Shown here: one piece after another, positions 1 to 8,327 of the stretch | How the letters are laid out: each line of letters starts with the position of its first letter | How positions within the stretch are numbered: position 1 is the stretch's first letter | Assembly: GCA_009780025.1 (NCBI GenBank) | Contig: WRAV01000005.1 | Span: forward strand, 1 to 64,000 | DNA from: Oscillospiraceae bacterium | GTDB lineage: Bacteria > Bacillota > Clostridia > Oscillospirales > Ruminococcaceae | Direction of reading: 5' to 3' | Length of the DNA stretch: 64,000 bases | Program-made: the position numbers and the translations under genes | Notes under the pieces: generated by a model | What the model saw: only the letters and a program-made list of their open reading frames with translations | Databases searched by the model: none | Told to the model about the DNA's origin: nothing

Positions 1-203
1 AAAATTAAGGTAAGTTTGTTAACTTTCAACTATTCGCTCTCTCGCAGGGTTTGTTTGACATGCGCTTTTTTGTAAGATGCATTTCTTAGAAAAATGGCTT
101 GACATCTAATAGTTGGTCACCTCTTTGGATGTGTAACTGCAGATAATGCTTATTTGGCACAGGCTTTTGTATATTGGCTGTACTTTGTGTCGCGCCACTG
201 AAA

Positions 204-902
204 TCATGCGGTGATAGTTGTAGTCGTGGTAAGGCTAGGTACACAATTTATAGTCATAGCTAATATCTGAGCTGTTTGATCTTCTGTATTTCGCATATGT
301 CCGAAGCTAGGGGGTAACTGTGCAACAAGCCCATATTTTTCTCTGGCATATGCAGCAAGTGCATCACGCTCAGCTATAAATTCTACAACAACATCGTAGT
401 CGTCAAATAGCATTGATAAATATTCGTCTGAGAAGTATTCCAGACGCGTTGAAATTTCCAACCTGCCAAATTCCAGTTTATAAATAATTTCTACTACATG
501 GGTGTGCGCAGGATAGCGATACATCAATCGGTTGTATCTTCCCGCCACAAAAAGCCCGCCCGATACGTCAATCTGAAATAAATCACCATCCTGTATATAA
601 AACAGTGTTCCTGGATGTCCATAAACGTACTCTTCCCAATATTCATCAAATTCTAGGGTGGGGGTTCTTGAAGTTAGGACTCCCATTGTTCCATCATCAT
701 CTAAAGTCACTAAATATGCACGTACAACACTATCATAGCTTGCCATGTACTCCCTTAATGCCGTAGCGAATGGGTGGGGGGTAGTTGTCACATTCTCGTG
801 GGGGCCCGGTTCGTCAAAAAGTGTAGCAATCACGTTGGCAGCGGATAGAAGTATAAGTATCCCCAAAAGAACACATGCGGCTATAATTATTTTCCTTTTC
901 AT
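204..902 (-). CDS. secreted or membrane-anchored protein of unknown function
   Basis: A 232-residue protein that I do not recognise. Residues 4-25 form one hydrophobic segment after MKRK, so it is either a signal peptide or an N-terminal anchor with the rest outside the cell. The body is rich in Tyr, Asp and Glu and looks like a small folded extracytoplasmic domain. It ends in an unusual run of six Thr followed by Ile-Thr-Ala. The ATG is preceded by a purine-rich GGATGGAGAGAG. It is transcribed in the same direction as mscS but 68 bp downstream of it, so it may be a trailing member of that operon. No catalytic motif is visible. Confidence 0.7.
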   Translation of the reverse strand: MKRKIIIAACVLLGILILLSAANVIATLFDEPGPHENVTTTPHPFATALREYMASYDSVVRAYLVTLDDDGTMGVLTSRTPTLEFDEYWEEYVYGHPGTLFYIQDGDLFQIDVSGGLFVAGRYNRLMYRYPAHTHVVEIIYKLEFGRLEISTRLEYFSDEYLSMLFDDYDVVVEFIAERDALAAYAREKYGLVAQLPPSFGHMRNTEDQTAQILAMTINCVPSLTTTTTITA

Positions 903-970
903 CTCTCTCCATCCTACTTACGTTAAAAATATAAATTATTCGCGTTACAAAACGCCGAGGACAGCGCCCT

Positions 971-1795
971 CTAGCCACCCTGCGGCGGCGCCACGAATCC
1001 GGTGGCGAACTTTATCCCCGCGCTGTCCAGGGCTATTTTGAGCTTGTGGCGAACCTCACTGCAGGTTACAAAGTTGTTGGAGATAGAGGCTGTCCAGACA
1101 AATGCGCGCAGCTCCGCGCCGTAGATGCTAAGCCCGCGAACATAGATGGGCACCAGAGGTTCTGCCATATCGTCCGGCCCGCGGGTATCGACATAGTTGG
1201 GGTGGCTGCCCACCACCTCGGCCATGATTTCCATTGCCTTTTCCATGTCGGAGTCGTAGGTTATGGTCACGTCCAGGAAATTGGACGCCCGCTCCTCCAC
1301 TATATTGGAGTTCTCAATCATATCTGTGTTCATTGCCGAGTTAGGGATGATTATCCGGCTATTCATGAAGGTGCGCACCACCGTGTGCCGCAGGGTGATG
1401 TCCTCCACGTTGCCGGTGATATTGCCGTTTACCAGCCGTATCCGGTCGCCGACCTCAAATGGTTTGGAGGCAGAAATCGCCACCCCGCTGATGATATTGC
1501 TCAGCGACTGCTGGGCGGCCAGAGATACACCCAGCGCCGCGATGCCTGAGCCGGTGAGTATAGTGGCAAAGACATTGTCGAAATCTGGTATCTGGTCGAG
1601 GGCAAAGACTGTACCCACAATGTAAATCATTACGAGAACCAGCTTGCGAATAATTAAAAAATGGAGCCTGCCCCCACTTTTCTTGATGACGATGGAGCTG
1701 GCCACCTTGGCAACCGCAATGGTGACCATGAAGATAAACAGCACCCGCACAAGGACAAACTGTGTCTGCGGGGATGTGAAGATTGTCTCAAACAT
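971..1795 (-). CDS. mscS: small-conductance mechanosensitive channel, MscS family
   Basis: A 274-residue MscS-type channel that opens under membrane tension to release solutes in hypo-osmotic shock. Two or three hydrophobic segments fill residues 10-100. The third is the Gly/Ala-rich pore helix (residues about 80-110, GSGIAALGVSLAAQQ), followed by the beta domain (SKPFEVGDRIRL) and an alpha/beta C-terminal domain. Length and order match the short MscS class. Its ATG overlaps the rarA stop codon (TAATG), which implies translational coupling to rarA. A second channel of the other class, mscL, lies at 11.5 kb, so osmotic release is covered twice in the window. Confidence 0.93.
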   Translation of the reverse strand: MFETIFTSPQTQFVLVRVLFIFMVTIAVAKVASSIVIKKSGGRLHFLIIRKLVLVMIYIVGTVFALDQIPDFDNVFATILTGSGIAALGVSLAAQQSLSNIISGVAISASKPFEVGDRIRLVNGNITGNVEDITLRHTVVRTFMNSRIIIPNSAMNTDMIENSNIVEERASNFLDVTITYDSDMEKAMEIMAEVVGSHPNYVDTRGPDDMAEPLVPIYVRGLSIYGAELRAFVWTASISNNFVTCSEVRHKLKIALDSAGIKFATGFVAPPQGG

Positions 1796-3129
1796 TACGG
1801 CTCGTCCTTTCCTATGTGGCTCTGTCTCCAGGTTTGAATTTCCCGCATTCGCTCGATTATGCGGGCCTCTCGCCCCTGGGCGGTGGGGGTATAGTATTCC
1901 CGGCCTTTCAGCTCATCTGGCAGGCAGTTCATATCGGTGATAGCGTCCGCGTGGTCGTGTGCGTATTTGTATCCCTTGCCGTAGTCTAGCTCCTTCATAA
2001 GACCTGTGACTGCATTGCGCAGGTGTAATGGCACAGGCTGAGCAAGCATATCCTGTGCGTCTGCCTTGGCTGCTGCGTAAGCGTTGTCGGCGGCGTTTGA
2101 CTTGGGCGCGAGGGCGAGGTAAATTACCGCATGGCTAAGATGGACATTGCACTCGGGCATACCGAGAAAGTGGCAGGCTTGGTAGGCTGCTATGCTGATC
2201 GCAAGGGCCTGGCTATCGGCAAGCCCCACATCCTCGCTGGCGAAGCGCACCGCCCGGCGGGCTACATAGAGCGGGTTTTCGCCCGCCTCGAGCATTCGGG
2301 CCAGCCAGTAGACCGAGGCTTGCACGTCGCTGTTGCGCATACTTTTGTGCAGCGCTGAGATGAGGTTGTAGTGCTCTTCGCCGGTTTTATCATAGAGTAG
2401 CGACTTCTTGCCGGTACACTGCTCGATTATCCCGTCGGTGACCACTGTGGTTTCGCCCTCCAGCGGCGAGTTTAGCACTATCATCTCAAGGGTCGAGAGG
2501 GCTACACGGGCGTCACCGTTGGCGAATGCGGCTATCATGTTCAGCTGGGAGTCCTCGACGCGGATGTCCTGGTTTCCCAGTCCCTTCTCGCTGGTGACCG
2601 CACTGCGGAGCAGGCCGGCCAGTTGCTGTGTGCCCAGCGCCTGTAGAACGAATACCTTGCACCGAGAGAGCAGCGCCGAGTTGACCTCGAAGGACGGGTT
2701 CTCGGTCGTCGCGCCAATCAGGGTTAGGCTGCCCTTTTCCACGTATGGCAGGAAGGCGTCCTGCTGGGCTTTGTTGAAGCGGTGAATCTCGTCCACAAAC
2801 AGGATAGTGCGCTCGCCCATTAATCGGCTTTTTTCGGCCTGAGCCATCACTTCTTTGATTTCCTTTATTCCGCTGGTGACGGCTGAAAAGTCGACGAACC
2901 GTGCACGGGTCTTGCCCGCTATTATGCGCGCCAGCGTGGTTTTGCCTACGCCTGGCGGGCCCCAAAAAATCATAGAGCTAACCTTGTCCTGCTCAATCAG
3001 CTTGCGCAGAACTTTGCCCTCGCCCAGCAGGTGTTCTTGGCCGACGTAACCTTCCAGGGTGTCGGGGCGCAGGCGGCTGGCAAGGGGACCGTGGGTGGGG
3101 CGGTTATCGAAGAGGGATTGCTGGCTCAT
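1795..3129 (-). CDS. rarA: replication-associated recombination protein A (MgsA/RarA AAA+ ATPase)
   Basis: A 444-residue AAA+ ATPase of the clamp-loader clade that acts at stalled replication forks. Visible elements are Walker A (GPPGVGKTTLARIIAG, about residues 57-72), Walker B (ILFVDEIHRF, about 108-117), sensor 1 (IGATTENPSF) and the C-terminal tetramerisation region with LARMLEAGENPLYVARRAVRFASEDVG. Full length for the family. It is first in a coupled pair with mscS. The repeat-rich gap to polA lies upstream, so its promoter must sit in or beside the repeats at 3130-3340. Confidence 0.96.
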   Translation of the reverse strand: MSQQSLFDNRPTHGPLASRLRPDTLEGYVGQEHLLGEGKVLRKLIEQDKVSSMIFWGPPGVGKTTLARIIAGKTRARFVDFSAVTSGIKEIKEVMAQAEKSRLMGERTILFVDEIHRFNKAQQDAFLPYVEKGSLTLIGATTENPSFEVNSALLSRCKVFVLQALGTQQLAGLLRSAVTSEKGLGNQDIRVEDSQLNMIAAFANGDARVALSTLEMIVLNSPLEGETTVVTDGIIEQCTGKKSLLYDKTGEEHYNLISALHKSMRNSDVQASVYWLARMLEAGENPLYVARRAVRFASEDVGLADSQALAISIAAYQACHFLGMPECNVHLSHAVIYLALAPKSNAADNAYAAAKADAQDMLAQPVPLHLRNAVTGLMKELDYGKGYKYAHDHADAITDMNCLPDELKGREYYTPTAQGREARIIERMREIQTWRQSHIGKDEP

Positions 3130-3179
3130 GGGGTATCATCCTTGTTGGTTGTGTTGCCCCGCAGGCGGCAGGGTAATGC

Positions 3180-3344
3180 AGGTCCGTTTGTGGGGAACGA
3201 TGGCGATCGTCCCGGCTAATTCTATACGCGAATCGTTGTAGGGGACTATGACAATCGTTCCGCGGGCTTGGTGTTGTAGGGGCGGGGTTCCATCCCCGAC
3301 CGCCACCGCCAGGGTCAAGTTCAAGGTCAAGAGCTTTAGGCCAA
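3180..3344. repeat. GTAG-type palindromic repeat units, left flank of the large inverted-repeat element
   Basis: Two or three short hairpin units lie side by side. One contains GGGGAACGATGGCGATCGTCCC. A second begins GTAGGGGACT. A third, at about 3287-3316, begins GTAGGGGCGGGGTTCC and continues into ATCCCCGACC. The third unit reappears in inverted orientation at about 4084-4113 on the far side of the 643-bp element and again beside its half copy near 16046. No coding sequence is supportable here. Confidence 0.75.
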
Positions 3345-3987
3345 GGTCAAGACCAAATATAGAATCAGCCTGCGGGCTGGGATTATTGTACCGCTCCTGC
3401 CGCGGAGGCACTTACTTTTCTTTGCCTCGCCAAAGAGAAAGTAAGCAAAAGAAAGGCGACTGGGGGAGGACCGGGTCTGACTACTCACAAAGGACGTGCT
3501 CCGCAGACAACTCCCCCAGGCCCCCTCTGGTAGGTCAAGGGCAGGTTGGTGGGGACAGTAGGTTTGCGAACGGACGATACAGCTCCGCAGCCAACGTGTT
3601 CGTCAGTAACGGCGCAGTTTGCAGCAAACACCTCACCGCGAGAATTCCTTACCCCAAACCCGGGCTCGCATAGCGGCTGGGTTAGTTTGCGGGTAGCCAA
3701 GGGCTCGAAGTTCGAAGGCGTCTGCTGTCACTCCCGCCTCTGTTGACAAGATCGGGAGCTCGCGAGAATTACTCACAATCAAACGCTCCGGCTCTCGTTC
3801 ACCTGCCCGTGGAGAGGGGGTCTGGGGGAGTTGAGAGCGAGTGCCTTTCGAGCTCTCCCGGTTCTCCCCCAGTCGCCTTTCTTTTGCTTACTTTCTCTTT
3901 GGCGATACAAAGAAAAGTAAGTGCCTCCGCGGCATGAGCGGTACAATATGCCCAGCCCGCAGGCTGATTCTATATTTGGTCTTGACC
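3345..3987. repeat. 643-bp element with 131-bp inverted arms (copy 1)
   Basis: The left arm (3345-3475) and the reverse complement of the right arm (3857-3987) match at about 95% by eye, with roughly seven mismatches. The arms end in GGTCAAGACC and include the segment TACCGCTCC-TGCCGCGGAGG and the phrase GGCGACTGGGGGAG. The 381-bp loop holds smaller inverted repeats (CTGGGGGAG facing CTCCCCCAG). Another full copy lies at about 46965-47590, reverse-complemented relative to this one, and a half copy at 16076-16435. No transposase or convincing ORF is inside. Frames reading RQRESKQKKGDWGR are open only because the copies are nearly identical. Confidence 0.9.
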
Positions 3988-4040
3988 TGAAGACCTTGAA
4001 CTGGACTTGACCTGGAACTGGACCTTGACCAATCGGCGCG

Positions 4041-4293
4041 TCGAAGTCGCCGCGCCATACAAGGGGTGTCCGTGGAAACTGGGCGGTCGGGGATGGAACC
4101 CCGACCCTACACGGGTGACGTTCGTGGCAACCCGCGGGCGGGAAAATCCCGCCCCTACAACGATTGTTAGGCTTGTGGGGATTTGCGGGACGCACGGGAG
4201 TGCGTCCCCTACAACGACAGGCCTCATGGTAAACCTGTCGGGAACCTCGACCCTATAGCGACAGGTTCGTGGAAAAAGGCAGACCGGCCCCTA
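4041..4293. repeat. array of GTAG-type palindromic units between the large element and polA
   Basis: At least four hairpin units sit in tandem: GGGATGGAACCCCGACCCTAC, GGGCGGGAAAATCCCGCCCCTAC, GGGACGCACGGGAGTGCGTCCCCTAC and one ending GGCCCCTAC. They are linked by spacers such as AACGATTGTTAGG. The last unit supplies the TAG stop of polA. A similar array lies at 47640-47820 on the same relative side of the other full copy of the large element, and the linker GGCTTGTGGGGATT recurs there as AGCTTGTGGGGATT. Confidence 0.8.
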
Positions 4294-6867
4294 CTTCGCC
4301 TCCAACCAGTTGGGGCCGGCCCCAACATCAACCTTCAGCGGCACGCAGAGCTCCATAGCCCCCTCCATTTCTTCTTTGAGCAGAAGGGCAACCTTGTCCG
4401 CCTCGGCGGCAGGACACTCAACTATCAACTCATCGTGCACTTGGAGGATAAGCTTTGCGGCCAGGCCTTCTCTGCGCAGGCGCTCGAATACCTTTACCAT
4501 CGCAATCTTTATTATATCCGCCGAACTGCCCTGTATTGGGGTGTTCATGGCCACCCGCTTGCCGAACTCACGGGTAGGGCGCATAGAGGCGGTCAGCTCG
4601 GGCAGGTAGCGGCGGCGATTCATTAGGGTCTGGACAAAGCCGTGCTCGGTGCCCTGCTCTACGGTGTCTTCCATATACTGGCGCACCCCCGCAAAATTCT
4701 GAAGGTAACCCTTGATATACTGGTCGGCCTCGCTGACGCTAACACCTATATCTTGGGATAGCGAAAATGCCCCAATGCCATAGACAATCCCAAAGTTGAC
4801 CGCTTTGGCCCGCGAGCGCATCACGGGGGTGACCAGCTCGGGCGGCAGGTCAAAGACCTGGGAGGCGGTGCGAGTGTGTATGTCCTCATCATTTGCGAAG
4901 GCTTCAATCATTTGCTTGTCCTGGGCGATATGGGCCAGCACGCGCAGCTCAATCTGGGAGTAGTCGGCGTCCAGCAGGACATTGCCATCCCCGGCCCGGA
5001 AGAACCGACGGAGCTCACTGCCAAGCTCGGTGCGGATAGGGATGTTTTGCATGTTGGGCTCGGCGGAAGAAATCCGCCCGGTGCGGGTGAGTGTCTGCTG
5101 GAAGCTGGTGTGAATCCGACCATTGGGGCTTACGACTTTGAGCAGGCCGTCCACATAGGTAGACTTGAGCTTTGCCGCCTTGCGGTATTCGAGTATGTCG
5201 GCGATAATCGGGTGGATTCCCAGCAAGGACTGGAGCACATCCGCATCGGTAGAGTAGCCGGTCTTGGTTTTCTTCTTGGCGGGCAGCCCCAGTTTTTCAA
5301 AGAGAATTACCCCCAACTGCTTGGGCGAGCCTAAGTTGAACTCTTCCCCGGCGTGGGCGTAGGCACTGCGCTGGTGGCGTTCGATAGCCTCGTCCAGCCC
5401 GTGGCCAAATGCCTCCAGTCCCTGGGTGTCCAAGGCAAACCCAGTGCGCTCCATGTCGGCCAGCACCCGGCAGAGCGGCAGTTCGACCTCGTGGAGCAGC
5501 CGGTACTGCCCAGCCTCTGAGATGCGCTTTTCAAGCTCATCGGCCAGCGCGGGCAGCAGCGCGCAGTCTTCGAGCAGCTCGCCCCATGTGCCGAAAAAAC
5601 CCGCTATGCTCAGCCCTGGGGTATTGTAGGCCGCCGCCAGCCGCTTTATCGAGTAGTCGCTGGAGGTGGGGTTGAGAATATAGCCGGCAATCTCGGCATC
5701 GAGCGCGATGTTTTTTATCTCAAAGCCGTGGGCCAGTGCGAAGTGGTGAAGCTCCTTCAGCCCGCTTGTCCGCTTGGGGGCTGGACTTTCGAGCAGCTGG
5801 CGGGCAGTCTCGGTTGCGCCGGCGTCCCAAAGGCAGACACTGTCGCCAAAAGCAGCGCAGACCGCAGCCACTTCACCTTTGTGTAGGCCAAATAGGACGT
5901 CTATCGGCTTTGTGGACGCAAGCAATTCATCCAGCAGCGGGTTGAATTTGATCTCAAATGGCCGGGCAATCTCGGTCTCTGGGGCGGGGGCGTCCACCTT
6001 CTTGACCCCAAACCGCTCAGTCAGGCTAAACAGCTCGAGGCCACTCATAAGCTCCCAAGCACGGGCGGCGGCGACATTCCCTGGCTTTAGCTGTTCGAGG
6101 GTGAGCTCGAGAGGAGCACGGCAGTCTATAATAGCCAGCTCCCGGCTGAGGTAGGCGAGCTCTTTGCCGGTGCGCAGTTTTTCCCGCAGGCTGTCGCGGA
6201 TAGCCAGCTCGTCCAGGTTTTCATAGATGTTGTCAAGGCTGCCGTGTGCCTGCATCAGGCTCAGAGCGGTCTTCTCGCCCACACCGGCCACACCGGGGAT
6301 GTTGTCCGAGGAGTCTCCCATCAGCGCCTTCAGGTCGATTAATTGCGCCGGTATAAGGCCATATTTTTCGTTTACGGCAGCGATGTCTATGATGTCGGCT
6401 TGCGGGCGCCCACCTTTTGTATAGGCCAACCGCACAGTTGTAGTCTCGCTGACCAGCTGGAAGGAGTCCCTATCCCCGGTGGCAATCACGCACTCGGCGC
6501 CTTCAGATCCCGCCATGCAAGAAAGGCACCCAAGCAGGTCGTCGGCCTCGTAGCCCTCCCGCTCGACAATCATAAACCCTAGCGCTGTCAGCAAGTCTTT
6601 TAGCGGTTGCAGCTGCCGGGCAAGGTCGTCAGGCATACCTTTGCGGGTGGCCTTGTAGCCCTCATACAGCTTGTGCCGAAATGTTGGAGCGCGCAAGTCA
6701 AATGCCATAGCCACGCAGTCGGGCTTAGTTTCCTGCAACAGGCTATGCAGAATTGAAAGGAAACCGTATATGCCGTTTGTCGGCATACCGTCCCGGGTGG
6801 ACAGCGCCCGGATACCGTAATAGGCCCGGTTGAGGATGCTGTTTGCGTCTATTGCGAGTAGCTTCAT
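4291..6867 (-). CDS. polA: DNA polymerase I
   Basis: An 858-residue family A polymerase used for gap filling and Okazaki-fragment processing. The N-terminal 5'-3' exonuclease domain (residues 1-290) shows AIDANSILNRAYYG, GYEADDLLG and GDSSDNIPGVAGVGEKTA. The middle domain (about 300-470) lacks the acidic residues of a 3'-5' proofreading site, as in Bacillus-type Pol I. The polymerase domain has motif A (LLDADYSQIELRVLAH), motif B (RSRAKAVNFGIVYG) and motif C (LQVHDELIVE). The C-terminus (GPNWLEAK) is typical, so the TAG stop is genuine although it is part of a GTAGGGGCC repeat unit. Confidence 0.98.
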   Translation of the reverse strand: MKLLAIDANSILNRAYYGIRALSTRDGMPTNGIYGFLSILHSLLQETKPDCVAMAFDLRAPTFRHKLYEGYKATRKGMPDDLARQLQPLKDLLTALGFMIVEREGYEADDLLGCLSCMAGSEGAECVIATGDRDSFQLVSETTTVRLAYTKGGRPQADIIDIAAVNEKYGLIPAQLIDLKALMGDSSDNIPGVAGVGEKTALSLMQAHGSLDNIYENLDELAIRDSLREKLRTGKELAYLSRELAIIDCRAPLELTLEQLKPGNVAAARAWELMSGLELFSLTERFGVKKVDAPAPETEIARPFEIKFNPLLDELLASTKPIDVLFGLHKGEVAAVCAAFGDSVCLWDAGATETARQLLESPAPKRTSGLKELHHFALAHGFEIKNIALDAEIAGYILNPTSSDYSIKRLAAAYNTPGLSIAGFFGTWGELLEDCALLPALADELEKRISEAGQYRLLHEVELPLCRVLADMERTGFALDTQGLEAFGHGLDEAIERHQRSAYAHAGEEFNLGSPKQLGVILFEKLGLPAKKKTKTGYSTDADVLQSLLGIHPIIADILEYRKAAKLKSTYVDGLLKVVSPNGRIHTSFQQTLTRTGRISSAEPNMQNIPIRTELGSELRRFFRAGDGNVLLDADYSQIELRVLAHIAQDKQMIEAFANDEDIHTRTASQVFDLPPELVTPVMRSRAKAVNFGIVYGIGAFSLSQDIGVSVSEADQYIKGYLQNFAGVRQYMEDTVEQGTEHGFVQTLMNRRRYLPELTASMRPTREFGKRVAMNTPIQGSSADIIKIAMVKVFERLRREGLAAKLILQVHDELIVECPAAEADKVALLLKEEMEGAMELCVPLKVDVGAGPNWLEAK

Positions 6868-6954
6868 GGGTTTTCTCCCGACTCTTGATGTTCTCTAATT
6901 TCTGAGACTTTTGATCGGATGTTGCTGTCGAAAATGCTTATACTGTTTGCCAAC

Positions 6955-7584
6955 CTATTTTTCTTCAGGTATCTGCCACCAGTCATCGTAGAACACAGCA
7001 TTGCGCGGCAGTTTAAACATAAAGGGTGTTAGAAATAAATCTCCAATGGACCCTCCTAAGTTTATAGCCGCTATAAATCTTAAGAAGCTTCCGAAATACC
7101 CGCCCAACCATAGGCCAACAAGCCAAAATCCGCCGCTAATCACCATAACGGGCAGTAGCTTGTATATAACAGACCGCCAAAAACCTATCTTACAATCAGC
7201 AAACGGAGATATTCCGTTAAGCTCAGGATTACGGTATATATAAATGTCGCCCTTGCCAATCATTGGAGCCAAGTGCAGAATCTCATGAGTAAGCAACATC
7301 ACAGCTATGATAGGTATTATTATCACTGCGCTTAACGCAATTCTAATAACTGTGTTATCAATGCCACCAACCAAAGGATGCATCCACGCAGTAAGTTCGC
7401 CGTTAGTATTCAAGAACATAAATTGAAAAACAATTGCAATCACAGCTACGATTGAAAGCATCGGAGTAACAACTTTGAGATTACTCCGAATCTTATCCGG
7501 CAACCAATGTTCCCACTTTCCCGGTGGAGGCGATTCCAGCTCGGGCTTCTTAAAATACAACTTATATTGACCCATGCCACCCAT
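6955..7584 (-). CDS. DUF3267-type membrane zincin-like protein
   Basis: About 209 residues with four hydrophobic segments and an HEILH (HExxH) motif at the end of the second, the layout of the DUF3267 family of putative membrane metalloproteases. The ATG at 7584 is chosen because GAGGG lies nine bases upstream. An ORF from 7623 is open but has no ribosome site. The N-terminal stretch (YKLYFKKPELESPPPGKWEHW) is cytosolic. The substrate is unknown. It lies downstream of ogt on the same strand with a short gap. Confidence 0.72.
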   Translation of the reverse strand: MGGMGQYKLYFKKPELESPPPGKWEHWLPDKIRSNLKVVTPMLSIVAVIAIVFQFMFLNTNGELTAWMHPLVGGIDNTVIRIALSAVIIIPIIAVMLLTHEILHLAPMIGKGDIYIYRNPELNGISPFADCKIGFWRSVIYKLLPVMVISGGFWLVGLWLGGYFGSFLRFIAAINLGGSIGDLFLTPFMFKLPRNAVFYDDWWQIPEEK

Positions 7585-7648
7585 CCATACACACCCTCGT
7601 GATACAAAAAATATACTGTCCAAAATATAAATACTGTTCGCTTGTAGG

Positions 7649-8128
7649 TCAAATTAACTGCTTAGCACCAGTCTCAATATCCAACAACCGCCGCTTAAGC
7701 TCCAGCCCATAAGCAAACCCGGTCAGCGAACCGTCAGCGCCGATCACCCGGTGGCAGGGAATGATAACGAAGATTGGGTTTTTGCCGTTGGCAGCGCCCA
7801 CCGCACGCACGGCCTTGGGGTTGTCAATTGCCTCGGCCAGCTGCTTGTAGCTAGTCGTCTGGCCGTAGGGAATCTCCAGCAGCGCCTGCCAGACCTGTTT
7901 TTGGAATGGGGTACCTTTGGGGTTTAGTGGCAGCGCAGCGAAAGCGTCTCGCTCCCCGGCAAGATAAGCTTGCAAGGCTGCCAGCGATTTTTGCAGTAGA
8001 GGAGTTTCCCCACGCTTGGCACCGGCGGTGTCAACACTGCCCTCTATACAGAGGTTGGTGATGGCCTGACCATCCTCTGCGATGAGAATTTTTCCTATAT
8101 CGGTATCATAAATTTCGTAATGTAGCAC
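7649..8128 (-). CDS. ogt: methylated-DNA--[protein]-cysteine S-methyltransferase
   Basis: A 159-residue suicide DNA-repair protein that transfers the alkyl group of O6-alkylguanine to its own cysteine. The active-site motif IPCHRVIGADG lies near residue 123, after the helix-turn-helix segment (PFQKQVWQALLEIPYGQTTSYKQLAEAI). The N-terminal half is the short RNase H-like domain of Ogt proteins, with no AdaA regulatory domain. Length is normal. It may be co-transcribed with the DUF3267 gene downstream. Confidence 0.96.
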   Translation of the reverse strand: MLHYEIYDTDIGKILIAEDGQAITNLCIEGSVDTAGAKRGETPLLQKSLAALQAYLAGERDAFAALPLNPKGTPFQKQVWQALLEIPYGQTTSYKQLAEAIDNPKAVRAVGAANGKNPIFVIIPCHRVIGADGSLTGFAYGLELKRRLLDIETGAKQLI

Positions 8129-8327
8129 TAGACCGCCCCCTTATGGTATACTATATAAACGTAAAACGATTGTACCTTGTCCGGTATGCATTGTCAATCG
8201 CCGTGGGGCGGCGGCGTGTTCACATTTTCCATACATTTTCTTAAAATGGTGATTACATCTTCTTCAAACGAACTTCACACTGCCCGGCTATACTTTGGGT
8301 AGAAAAAGACGCCAAGGAGGCCACACG

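Noticed and set aside
3248-3937. Protein-coding ORFs inside the large repeat (frames reading RQRESKQKKGDWGR and similar)
   Set aside because: The frames run through inverted repeat arms, have no ribosome sites and are open on both strands. Their conservation follows from the copies being nearly identical DNA.
3180-4293. CRISPR array
   Set aside because: The repeats are palindromic units with different cores and irregular spacing. There are no constant direct repeats with unique spacers and no cas genes.
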